From assembly GCA_949840855.1 (NCBI GenBank), contig CATKYP010000030.1, positions 1-8,788 of the forward strand: a stretch of 8,788 nucleotides of DNA. Direction: 5' to 3'. A program made the translations under genes and the position numbers. Positions 1 to 6,620 of the stretch are shown here, one piece after another. Origin of the DNA: an uncultured Bacilli bacterium (GTDB lineage Bacteria > Bacillota_I > Bacilli_A > RF39 > UBA660). The notes beneath the pieces are model-generated. The model saw nothing but the letters and a program-made list of their open reading frames with translations. It was not told the origin of the DNA and did not search any database. Position 1 is the stretch's first letter; each line of letters begins with the position of its first letter.

Positions 1-79
1 ATCTTCTGGCAAGAATAGTCGTAATGGTAGGGGCATAGGTAGATGGCCGCCCAATGCCCATTTCTTCCAATGTGCGCAT
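1..79 (-). pseudogene. topA: Fragment of DNA topoisomerase I (TopA), probably a chimeric contig end
   Basis: Read on the minus strand from 79 downwards, this stretch encodes 26 residues that include LEEMGIGRPSTYAPTI followed by TTILARR. That is the strongly conserved TopA motif containing GRPSTYA, which lies in the core of type IA topoisomerases close to the active site. The frame is closed by a stop just upstream of 79, so the TopA similarity begins abruptly about five residues before the GIGRPSTYA motif. Base composition changes at the same point: I count 39 G+C in 79 bases here against 21 in 145 bases for 80-224. The simplest reading is a misjoined piece of another organism's topA at the contig edge. 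A genuine recombined fragment is possible but less likely. The motif identification is firm; the explanation is inferred. Confidence 0.8.
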
Positions 80-224
80 TTTTTATATTCTTAATTTCCT
101 TGATATTTATTTTATCTTCTTTATAAAGGTTTGGAAGTATCAAAATAAATATAATTGATATTATAATTAGTACTGCTATTATTATAATTATTTTTATATT
201 TAATTTATTACTTACCTTTTTCAT
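80..224 (-). CDS. N-terminal part of a small single-pass membrane protein, truncated
   Basis: The ATG at 224-222 follows an excellent ribosome binding site (AGGAGG, then AAAGC) and overlaps the end of the prepilin-like gene by 17 bases, so the two are probably translationally coupled. The visible protein begins MKKVSNKLN and then has an almost pure Ile/Leu/Val helix of about 22 residues (positions 10-31), then PNLYKEDK and a Lys/Ile/Glu-rich stretch. This is the pattern of an uncleaved N-terminal anchor with the rest outside the cell. After about residue 48 the base composition jumps and the DNA reads as topA in another frame. The frame stays open to base 1, but those last 25 or so codons are probably not part of this protein. 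The family cannot be recognised from the surviving part. Confidence 0.6.
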
Positions 225-3200
225 GCTTTCCTCCTATTCCTGATAATCTTGGTGGTATTTCAGAACAGTTAAACTCTTGTACTATAAAAATTTCTTCGCT
301 TTTGTTTCCTTCAATATCCTGGTAATTTATTGGTACTACCCACATATATTGTCCTACTCCTAAATCATTTGTCATAATATCAAATGATATAAAATTATCT
401 TTTCCTTTATAATCTAAGTTAATTGTTGTATAGTTATTTGGTTCAAATGTAAGACTATCACTAAAACCATATTTTACCTTTATACCACTTGCTAAGCCAC
501 TACCTACATCCATCAATGTAAATTTGATTCTATCAGGATATTCACAAAAGCTAGTATCCACGTCATAATTGAAAAGACTAACACCTAAAGGTGGAATATC
601 ATCCATTGCCTTGGCTGTAAGAGTTATATTTTCAGAAACTATGAAATTGCTTCCTGGCATTATTACTTGAGAGTTATCTGGTGTATACCATCCTGATACT
701 GAATAACCCCTTTTTGGTGTTATTTTTGGCATCACAACTGTACAAGTATTAGTTTCTTCAGATGTTATAGAACAAACTTCTGTTGTCTTTTCTATTTTTT
801 CTACATTATCCCCCTTTTTATATTGTATTGTATAACTTTTTGCTTTAACAGAAATCTCTTCACTTTCTGTTATTAAATTACTGTTTCCTACTTTGTCTTT
901 TATTTTATTTTCATTAAGACTAAGCTTTGCTATTCCTGATTTTTTACCAGTTATTACAATATCATAATCATACCCAGTAGAAGTTTTTACTGGCTTTCCT
1001 ACACTATTTATAACTATATTATCACTTAAAGTAAAGTCACTATTTACAAGTTCAACTTCTTTTAAACCACTATGTTCGTCAGTACAGCTTAAAGTTATAG
1101 TACTTGTTCCACCTAAAGAAATATCTGAAGTATTATTAAATTCACATAAAGGTTTTTTATTATCGAAAGAAAAGGTATCACTCGAAATAATTATATTATG
1201 TAACTCATTATTATTCATATCATAAAGTGATTCAGGAACTATCCATAAGTACATATTACCTGATAAAAAATCATTTCCAGCATTATCCTTGCTGCTAGCC
1301 TCAAATGATATCTTTTTATCTCCTTCTGTATAATCCAAAGGTGCTGTTTTCAACTCTTTTGGAGCAAGTGTATTAGTGTCACTAAAGCCATATTTTATAG
1401 TTGCTCCATTTTTAATTCCAGACTCATTATCTACTATTTCTACTGAAATTGTTTTTTCCTTGGTATATGTATTACTTCCATTTTCTGATAATACTATTTT
1501 GGGAGGATTACTATCTATAGCATAGGCATATAGAGTTATATCTCTATCAATGCTTATTTCTTCCCCTGGTTTCATTAATGTTCCAGTTCTATCATCACTA
1601 AAGCGCCAACCTTCTATAGCATAATCTCCTTTTGGAGTAATACTTGGTAATGTAATTTCACAATTATTAGAGTTATTATTAGATATACACTTTTCTATTA
1701 TTTTTCCTATTGATTTTACATTATCTTTTTTAACATAAGTTATTGTCTTCTCTATTCCTGCAATTTCAAACTCATTACTATCTATACTATTTTGATTTCC
1801 TGTTCCAACATTATTATTAACCCACATTGCTGGAAGACTTAGTATAAATGTACCAATATTATTACCCATAATATCAATATTATATTTATAACCATTAGTA
1901 ATAGTTATAGGATCTGATACAGAGATTATTGATGCACTATCAGTTGATAATTCAAAATCTGATGGATTTAGTTTTTTGAACTGCATTCCAACAAGCTCAT
2001 CTGTACAGGTTAAAGTTAATGTTGTTTCTTCACCTACTTTAATATTATTACCATTAGTTATGGTACAGCTTGGTGCACTACCACTAAAATTAAATACACC
2101 GTTTGATATTTGTGAATTTTTTTGAACATTTCCTTGTATATCTTTTAACGTTATAGGTTTTATCCATAGATAGTAGCTACCATTTAAGTTTTCTTCTCTA
2201 GCAATAAAACTTATTTCTTTAGCGCCATTACTATAATTTAGAGTAGCCTTTTTATAAGTTGTAGGTTCAATAGTTTTAGATTTTGAAAAACCATATTTAA
2301 TATCAGTTCCACTAGCTATACCAGTTCCTGCGTCTCTTATAAATACTTCTATTTCTTTAGTGTCTGTAAATATTAAATCTTGTTCCATTCCTAAACTTAT
2401 TTGAGGCATAATATTATCTATTGCATTAGCATAATAGGTTATGCTTTTTCTATTTAAGTTTATATTAGTCCCTGGAGCATATCCTGTATTAGCATTTGAA
2501 CTTGTTGACCATCCAACACTATTATAACCTTCTTTTGGATCAATTCCTGGCAAAGTTCTTGAACAAGATAAATCAGCTCCTGCAATACAACTGTCATTAC
2601 CAGTTGTATGAATACTTTCTATATTTTTTCCTTTAACATAGTAAATTGTTAATGTATCTCCTTCTTTTACTCCACTTGGAATTGGAGTATTTATAGGAGG
2701 AGTATAGGCATAATATACTTGTCTGCACGACGTGGAAGCACTATATGATAATTCATTTGAGTTAGTATATGCTCGTTCATTAGCTGAAGCCTTTGATACT
2801 GACTTTAAGTTTAAATTAGAAGAATCAGAAATATATGGTATTCCCCTATACATAACTGGCTTATCACTATATGATTCTACTAATTGAACTCCATATATAT
2901 ATTTTCCTCCAACATATTTTATAGTCACATATGATTTACTTTCATGATATTTACCACTATTAGGACCAGATGATATATCCTTTCCTTTTAAATCACTTAA
3001 GTTAAAAACTAGACAATCAGTTGAATTTGCTTCTTTAATAGTTGTATCTTCCTTATACTTTTTTTTGGCTAAGGTGATAAGTTTTTTTGCATCATTTACA
3101 TATGTCGTTTTTTTATTTTTTTCTAAAGTATTAGTAATATTTGGAACTACAACAAATAAAAGAATTCCCATAATAGTAACTGCTGCAATTAATTCTACTA

Positions 3201-3225
3201 AAGTAAATGCTTTATTGTTTTTCAT
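208..3225 (-). CDS. Large prepilin-like surface protein with three InlB-type/Ig-like repeats
   Basis: The protein has 1005 residues. The ATG at 3225 is preferred to the in-frame GTG nine bases upstream because that GTG lies inside the ribosome binding site (AAAGGTG). The N-terminus (NNKAFTLVELIAAVTIMGIL) is a type III signal for prepilin peptidase: basic lead, FTLVEL, then a hydrophobic helix. Ala rather than the usual Gly precedes the cleavage point. A pilin-like domain follows to about residue 185. Then come three related units at about 192-488, 493-795 and 796-987. Each opens with a beta-rich segment ending in a GW motif, resembling InlB B-repeats (EGYNSVGW, GDYAIEGW, RGYSVSGW). Each continues with Ig-like strands containing KYGFS and a YLWI or YMWV motif. 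Conserved Cys pairs suggest disulphides outside the cell. The family expectation is a cell-surface or pilus-associated adhesin; ordinary pilins are far shorter. The substrate is unknown. No prepilin peptidase or pilus ATPase is visible. Confidence 0.85.
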   Translation of the reverse strand: MKNNKAFTLVELIAAVTIMGILLFVVVPNITNTLEKNKKTTYVNDAKKLITLAKKKYKEDTTIKEANSTDCLVFNLSDLKGKDISSGPNSGKYHESKSYVTIKYVGGKYIYGVQLVESYSDKPVMYRGIPYISDSSNLNLKSVSKASANERAYTNSNELSYSASTSCRQVYYAYTPPINTPIPSGVKEGDTLTIYYVKGKNIESIHTTGNDSCIAGADLSCSRTLPGIDPKEGYNSVGWSTSSNANTGYAPGTNINLNRKSITYYANAIDNIMPQISLGMEQDLIFTDTKEIEVFIRDAGTGIASGTDIKYGFSKSKTIEPTTYKKATLNYSNGAKEISFIAREENLNGSYYLWIKPITLKDIQGNVQKNSQISNGVFNFSGSAPSCTITNGNNIKVGEETTLTLTCTDELVGMQFKKLNPSDFELSTDSASIISVSDPITITNGYKYNIDIMGNNIGTFILSLPAMWVNNNVGTGNQNSIDSNEFEIAGIEKTITYVKKDNVKSIGKIIEKCISNNNSNNCEITLPSITPKGDYAIEGWRFSDDRTGTLMKPGEEISIDRDITLYAYAIDSNPPKIVLSENGSNTYTKEKTISVEIVDNESGIKNGATIKYGFSDTNTLAPKELKTAPLDYTEGDKKISFEASSKDNAGNDFLSGNMYLWIVPESLYDMNNNELHNIIISSDTFSFDNKKPLCEFNNTSDISLGGTSTITLSCTDEHSGLKEVELVNSDFTLSDNIVINSVGKPVKTSTGYDYDIVITGKKSGIAKLSLNENKIKDKVGNSNLITESEEISVKAKSYTIQYKKGDNVEKIEKTTEVCSITSEETNTCTVVMPKITPKRGYSVSGWYTPDNSQVIMPGSNFIVSENITLTAKAMDDIPPLGVSLFNYDVDTSFCEYPDRIKFTLMDVGSGLASGIKVKYGFSDSLTFEPNNYTTINLDYKGKDNFISFDIMTNDLGVGQYMWVVPINYQDIEGNKSEEIFIVQEFNCSEIPPRLSGIGGKHEKGK
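265..2652 (-). repeat. Three tandem coding repeats of about 300 residues within the prepilin-like gene
   Basis: Unit 1 spans roughly 1762-2652, unit 2 841-1749 and unit 3 265-840; unit 3 is shorter and lacks the last part. Shared landmarks are a Cys-x(7-9)-Cys pair before a Leu/Met-Pro-x-Ile-x-Pro-Lys segment, a GW motif, a phrase like AYAIDSNPP, a KYGFS motif, an I/LSF strand and a YLWI motif. Units 1 and 2 also share a second Cys pair ending in the phrase CTDE. Repeats are diverged at protein level, so the duplication is old. Confidence 0.75.
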
Positions 3226-3231
3226 ACCAAT

Positions 3232-3238
3232 CACCTTT
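3232..3238 (-). promoter_or_regulatory. Ribosome binding site deciding the start of the prepilin-like gene
   Basis: On the minus strand the sequence AAAGGTG is followed by ATTGGT and then ATG at 3225. The GTG inside this site is in frame, but it is better explained as part of the ribosome binding site than as a start codon. Confidence 0.7.
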
Positions 3239-3251
3239 ATCTTATATAGCT

Positions 3252-3260
3252 ATTTTAGCA
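3252..3260 (-). promoter_or_regulatory. Extended -10 promoter for the prepilin-like gene
   Basis: Minus-strand TGCTAAAAT matches an extended -10 element (TG-n-TAAAAT) for the housekeeping sigma factor and lies 26 bases upstream of the ATG. No convincing -35 box is seen at 16-18 bases upstream; that position holds only T-rich sequence, as is common for extended -10 promoters. Confidence 0.45.
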
Positions 3261-3302
3261 TATATTTTGGGAAAATAAAAATAGTTTTTAATAGAAATAA
3301 AA

Positions 3303-3339
3303 ATATATATTTTATATAATTGCGATATAAAATATATAT
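3303..3339. repeat. Perfect 14-bp AT-only inverted repeat
   Basis: The arms ATATATATTTTATA (3303-3316) and TATAAAATATATAT (3326-3339) are exact reverse complements around the 9-base loop TAATTGCGA. It lies between the ftsZ terminator and the promoter of the prepilin-like gene, about 45 bases upstream of the -10 element. It has no G or C in the stem and no T-run placed for termination, so an operator or a DNA-structure element is as likely as an RNA hairpin. It could also be chance in such AT-rich DNA. Confidence 0.4.
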
Positions 3340-3373
3340 GATGGCTGTTTATTTTATATCAAATAATTATCAT

Positions 3374-3411
3374 AAAAAATACCCAATTTAATATAAATAC
3401 AGGTATTTTTT
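3374..3411 (-). terminator. Rho-independent terminator after ftsZ
   Basis: Starting just 3 bases after the ftsZ stop codon, the minus strand reads AAAAAATACC, an 18-base loop, then GGTATTTTTT followed by ATG. The 10-bp stem ends in a T-run that doubles as the release tract. It would close the ftsA-ftsZ transcript and keep it separate from the prepilin-like gene. Confidence 0.65.
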
Positions 3412-3414
3412 ATT

Positions 3415-4548
3415 TTAAAACATTTTATTTTGTAGAAATGGTGGTAATTCAAATCCATCATCATCAGACTCTTCTGAAATAATTGTTGTAACTACTGAAG
3501 AGTCATCTGCTCTTCTTCTTACTGGAGTAATCTCCTCTATTGGTTGTAATATTTCTTGTTGTCTTCTTTGTTCTTGTTCTAATGCTTTTTGTTTTGCTCT
3601 TTTATCAAAGCCTGTAGCAATAACAGTTACTATGACTTCATCAGTTAAATTTTCATTAATTACAGCACCAAATATCGTATCAATATCTGTTTTTGAAGCT
3701 GCTCTAACTACTTCTGCTGCTTGTTCTGCCTCGAATAATGTTAAATTAACACCACCAGTAATGTTAATAATAGCATCAGTAGCTCCATCTATACTATTTT
3801 CAAGTAGTGGAGAAGCTACAGCTTCTTTAGCTGCTTCTATTGCCCTATCTTCTCCCATACCTATACCTATACCTATAACAGCATTTCCAGACTCTTTCAT
3901 AATTGATTTAATATCAGCAAAATCTAAGTTTACTAATCCTACTACTGCAATTAAATCAGATATAGACTGAACACCACGTCGTAGTACATTATCTACTTCT
4001 TTAAATGCTTCTAACATTGGTGTTGTCTTATCGATAATTTCTCTTAATTTATCGTTTGGAATCACAATTAAGGTATCTACGTGTTTTCTTAATTCTTCTA
4101 TTCCTTTGAAGGCTTGTTCCATTCTTCTTCTTCCTTCAAATGAAAATGGTTTAGTAACAATACCAACAGTTAATGCACCTAAAGCTTGAGAAATTTCTGC
4201 TACTACTGGTGCCGCACCTGTTCCTGTTCCTCCGCCCATTCCACAAGTTATGAACACCATATCAGCCCCAGTTAGTGCATCTTCTATTTCTTTTTTAGAT
4301 TCCACAGCTGCCTCTCTACCAATTTCAGGATTTGCTCCTGCACCTAGTCCATCAGTTAAATTAGCTCCTATTTGAATCTTTATATCTGCTTTTGAGCTAT
4401 TTAATACTTGCAAATCCGTATTAGCAACAATAAATTCGACTCCTTTTACACCAGATTCGACCATCCTATTTACAGCATTACCACCGCCGCCACCAAGACC
4501 TATTACTTTTATTTTTGCTAATTGGTCCATTTCTAATCCGCCTAACAT
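3415..4548 (-). CDS. ftsZ: Cell division protein FtsZ
   Basis: FtsZ is the tubulin-like GTPase that polymerises into the Z ring at midcell and recruits the division machinery. The 377 residues match the usual length. Visible motifs are the N-terminal glycine-rich nucleotide loop (GLGGGGGNAVNRM, 17-29), the tubulin signature GGGTGTG at 105-111, FEGRRRMEQA at 138-147 and the catalytic T7 loop NLDFADIKSIM at 207-217. A Gln/Arg/Glu-rich linker (about 318-363) and a C-terminal peptide ending ELPPFLQNKMF follow; this peptide is the expected docking point for FtsA. Start: the ATG at 4548 has GGAGG seven bases upstream, directly after the FtsA stop codon. The ATG six codons later has only a weak site. 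One detail: the common GGGGNNAVNRM reads GGGGGNAVNRM here. Its position behind ftsA with a 12-base gap is the classic operon arrangement. Confidence 0.98.
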   Translation of the reverse strand: MLGGLEMDQLAKIKVIGLGGGGGNAVNRMVESGVKGVEFIVANTDLQVLNSSKADIKIQIGANLTDGLGAGANPEIGREAAVESKKEIEDALTGADMVFITCGMGGGTGTGAAPVVAEISQALGALTVGIVTKPFSFEGRRRMEQAFKGIEELRKHVDTLIVIPNDKLREIIDKTTPMLEAFKEVDNVLRRGVQSISDLIAVVGLVNLDFADIKSIMKESGNAVIGIGIGMGEDRAIEAAKEAVASPLLENSIDGATDAIINITGGVNLTLFEAEQAAEVVRAASKTDIDTIFGAVINENLTDEVIVTVIATGFDKRAKQKALEQEQRRQQEILQPIEEITPVRRRADDSSVVTTIISEESDDDGFELPPFLQNKMF

Positions 4549-4560
4549 ACCTCATCCTCC

Positions 4561-5793
4561 TTAATTTTCAATAAACCTTCCAAACATATTACTTATAGTT
4601 GTATCATTTTCCTTACTATTTATAGAAATCAAACTATTAATATCATTGGTACTAAACATTTCATATTCTTTATCACGAAGTGCTAATTTATCATCAAAAT
4701 ATTTTATTGCACCTAATACACTTGTATATTTATTATGTCTTATACCTATAGTGGTACTATTCCATACTATTGCATTTGATCCAAGTATAGAATCAACAAT
4801 ATATTGGAACCCATTCATCTCGCTTAACCCACCTAATATAATTATATAACTTATTTTTCTGTTTGTTAAGTTTTTTATCTGTTTTTTAGAAATTTTTAAT
4901 ATTTCTTCTATTCTAGCTTCTGCTATTTGACTTATTTCATATTGATTAATAACTTGTTTTTCTCCAACCTCATTTATTACTTCTTCATCATCATATTTGT
5001 CTGCATATCTAGTTGATGCAAGAGAAAAAGTTTCTTTTAATCTACGTGACTCTTGAAGTCCTATTTTATATATATATGAAAAATCATGATCTACATAGTA
5101 ACTACCTACTTTTACTGTTGCAGTTTTTATCATAATCCCTTTATTATATATTGAAATATTTGTGGTATCTTCTCCAATATTTATAATAGCACCAACTTCA
5201 TTATCTCTTTTTTGATTTTTTATTTCATAATAATCTGCTATTGTTTTAAATGTAATATCAGCAACTTCTAGTTCACATAGTTGTAATACATTTAGTATGC
5301 TATATAGATTTTTTCTAGGTACTTCTGTAATTACTATTTTAGCATCTAATGTAGTAGAAGATAGGCCTTTTGGATCTTTTACCATTTGCCCATTATCTAG
5401 TTTAAAACCTATAGGTGTCGCTGTAACTAATTCATAGTTCGTTTTTATTTTATCAGTTATTGCTTCTTTTAGTATATTTACTATATCTATACCTTGTATA
5501 TTATTTTCATCTTCTACATCTATTTTACTACTTACTATATCGAATATACATTCATCAGATGGGATACAAGCAATTATTTTAGTTAGTTTTATATTTAATA
5601 TTTTCTCTATTTCCTCTTTACAAGTATTAACAAGTGAAACAACTTTTTTTACATCAGTTATTACTCCCTTTTTAATACCTTCTGACTTTTGTTCAGAATG
5701 AGCTAAAATATGAAATGTATCATATTCCTTTTTTGCAACAATCATTTTTATACTATTAGTCCCTATATCTATACTTGCATATAACTTACTCAT
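4561..5793 (-). CDS. ftsA: Cell division protein FtsA, divergent
   Basis: FtsA is an actin-fold protein that tethers FtsZ filaments to the membrane and recruits later division proteins. The 410 residues show the first phosphate motif DIGTNSIKMIVA (9-20), the EGIKKGVITDV segment (39-48), an FtsA-specific 1C-type insertion at about 84-165, the second phosphate motif NIGEDTTNISIY (205-216), the phrase AEARIEEILKI (291-301) and the adenosine motif LGGLSEMNGF (320-329). The last residues, ISNMFGRFIEN, could form the amphipathic membrane-targeting helix. The second phosphate motif is unusual: the common DIGGGTTDI pattern has changed at the Asp, at the second and third Gly, and near the end, so nucleotide hydrolysis may be altered. 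Start: ATG at 5793 with AGGAG nine bases upstream. Family assignment is supported by the ftsZ gene directly downstream. Confidence 0.93.
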   Translation of the reverse strand: MSKLYASIDIGTNSIKMIVAKKEYDTFHILAHSEQKSEGIKKGVITDVKKVVSLVNTCKEEIEKILNIKLTKIIACIPSDECIFDIVSSKIDVEDENNIQGIDIVNILKEAITDKIKTNYELVTATPIGFKLDNGQMVKDPKGLSSTTLDAKIVITEVPRKNLYSILNVLQLCELEVADITFKTIADYYEIKNQKRDNEVGAIINIGEDTTNISIYNKGIMIKTATVKVGSYYVDHDFSYIYKIGLQESRRLKETFSLASTRYADKYDDEEVINEVGEKQVINQYEISQIAEARIEEILKISKKQIKNLTNRKISYIIILGGLSEMNGFQYIVDSILGSNAIVWNSTTIGIRHNKYTSVLGAIKYFDDKLALRDKEYEMFSTNDINSLISINSKENDTTISNMFGRFIEN

Positions 5794-5821
5794 AAATGGT
5801 TGCTCCTCTCATCTTAATTTG

Positions 5822-5827
5822 ATTATA
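5822..5827 (-). promoter_or_regulatory. Promoter -10 element for the ftsA-ftsZ operon
   Basis: The minus strand has an exact TATAAT at 5827-5822, 28 bases before the ftsA start. The expected -35 position 17-18 bases further upstream reads TTTTAT or CTTTTA, a poor match, but is preceded by A- and T-tracts that could act as an UP element. Together with the terminators on both sides, this supports a separate ftsA-ftsZ transcript. Confidence 0.5.
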
Positions 5828-5914
5828 CTATAAATAAATTTAAAATAAAAGTTTTTTTATTTACATACATTTTTATTTATTATTAAATAATCATAGTTAT
5901 AGAGGCACTTATAA

Positions 5915-5965
5915 ATATAAAAAGAGAATTATATAGTTTTATCTTCTTCTATATAATTCTCTTTT
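5915..5965 (-). terminator. Terminator embedded in the 3' end of cotE
   Basis: A perfect 17-bp inverted repeat, CTATATAATTCTCTTTT (5949-5965) and AAAAGAGAATTATATAG (5920-5936), with a 12-base loop, spans the last codons of the cotE homologue and its stop codon. On the minus strand it ends in TTTTTATATTTAT, a release tract. The opposite strand also has a short T-run after the stem, but no plus-strand gene precedes it. Confidence 0.75.
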
Positions 5966-6456
5966 ACTTCACTATCTATTCTTTCTGATACATCATCTAT
6001 TATTTCATCCCAAGGATCTTCATCATCAGTTGTTGCAATTTTTACTTTTTCATCTCCTACAAGTTCTATTCCAAGCTCCTTCTCTATTGTATATACTATA
6101 TCATTTCCTTCTATATCTACTTTAGTGCAACTTGGTTGTTTTAAACTTCTTACAATAATTTCTTCATTTACAACATTACTACTATTTTTTATAGTTACTA
6201 TTTCATTATAATTATCTGTTTGTTTTATTACATCTGTTTTAGTATCATTATCATAAGAATACCAAATATTAATATCGTAACTTCCTGTAATACTTACCCT
6301 TTCACCTGTTTTTTCTCCTTTAAAATTATGATTTATTACCCAACAACCTAAAATTGTTGAAGGAGTATTTTCAACTGTTTTTCTATTATTTGTTGTAAAA
6401 GTTTTTTTTCCTTTTCCAAGGACCGTCTTAGTAACAATTTCACGATAATTTGCCAC
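5929..6456 (-). CDS. cotE: Outer spore coat morphogenetic protein CotE homologue
   Basis: CotE is made in the mother cell of Bacilli and directs assembly of the outer spore coat around the forespore. The 175 residues are close to the roughly 180 of Bacillus subtilis CotE and follow it from end to end: MANYREIVTKTVLGKGKK at the start, STILGCWVINHNFKGEK (33-49), YDINIWYSYDNDTKTDV (60-76), LKQPSC (105-110) and a strongly acidic tail from about residue 143. Translation starts at GTG (6456), seven bases after a full AGGAGG; there is no nearby in-frame ATG. The gene has its own promoter region and a terminator built into its last codons, so it is a single-gene unit between the TagD-like gene and ftsA. 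The family match rests on several remembered conserved blocks and is strong. Whether this organism forms spores cannot be judged from one gene. Confidence 0.9.
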   Translation of the reverse strand: MANYREIVTKTVLGKGKKTFTTNNRKTVENTPSTILGCWVINHNFKGEKTGERVSITGSYDINIWYSYDNDTKTDVIKQTDNYNEIVTIKNSSNVVNEEIIVRSLKQPSCTKVDIEGNDIVYTIEKELGIELVGDEKVKIATTDDEDPWDEIIDDVSERIDSEVKENYIEEDKTI

Positions 6457-6463
6457 TTTTATC

Positions 6464-6469
6464 CCTCCT
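6464..6469 (-). promoter_or_regulatory. Ribosome binding site supporting the GTG start of cotE
   Basis: AGGAGG on the minus strand is followed by the seven bases GATAAAA and then GTG. This near-perfect site and spacing fixes the unusual start codon. Confidence 0.8.
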
Positions 6470-6476
6470 CTAATTT

Positions 6477-6507
6477 AGTCTATGCAACTAGGGAGTAAAA
6501 GTATAAC
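6477..6507 (-). promoter_or_regulatory. Possible sporulation sigma-E-type promoter of cotE
   Basis: The minus strand reads GTTATACT (6507-6500), 15 bases, then CATAGACT (6484-6477). These resemble the mother-cell sigma-E elements, an ATA-containing -35 and a CATA---T -10, and B. subtilis cotE is known to use sigma-E. The predicted transcript would begin very close to the ribosome binding site. A housekeeping reading is also possible, with TATACT as the -10 box but no good -35. Inference from short motifs only. Confidence 0.35.
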
Positions 6508-6533
6508 AAAAATCTAAGTAAAGAACTATTTTA

Positions 6534-6620
6534 TTACTTTCTTACCAAATACTTCTTTATAATAGTTGAAGAAATATCTTTTGTTCTATCAACAACTTTT
6601 ATTTCATATTTATTACTCAT
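6534..6620 (-). pseudogene. Out-of-frame C-terminal part of the TagD-like gene
   Basis: Downstream of the stop at 6613-6615, the frame shifted by one base continues with NKYEIKVVDRTKDISSTIIK and ends KYLVRK before TAA at 6534-6536. This matches the C-terminus of TagD-type enzymes, where RT-x-GISTT-x-IK is the conserved nucleotide-binding end. Removing one A from the run of seven A at 6629-6635 joins the frames and gives a protein of 129 residues, the normal length for TagD. Inactivation, a switchable tract or sequence error could each explain it. Confidence 0.75.

Noticed and set aside
1..79. C-terminal continuation of the small membrane protein into bases 1-79
   Set aside because: That frame is open but its His/Cys/Tyr-rich translation is the off-frame reading of a conserved topA motif, and the base composition changes abruptly.
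3226..3234. GTG at 3234 as the start of the prepilin-like gene
   Set aside because: The GTG is part of the AAAGGTG ribosome binding site that is correctly spaced for the ATG at 3225; the type III signal also fits the shorter form.
3065..3319. 84-residue plus-strand frame
   Set aside because: It lies antisense to the start of the prepilin-like gene, has no ribosome binding site, and its Phe/Ile-rich translation mirrors the Lys/Asn-rich coding strand.
3632..3970. 112-residue plus-strand frame
   Set aside because: Entirely antisense to conserved ftsZ sequence, with low-complexity Ser/Ala/Ile content and no start signal.
4646..4849. 67-residue plus-strand frame
   Set aside because: Antisense to the 3' part of ftsA, with no ribosome binding site.
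6534..6620. Independent small gene from the ATG at 6620 for the C-terminal TagD-like fragment
   Set aside because: No ribosome binding site precedes it and the sequence is the natural continuation of the upstream TagD-like protein after a one-base shift.
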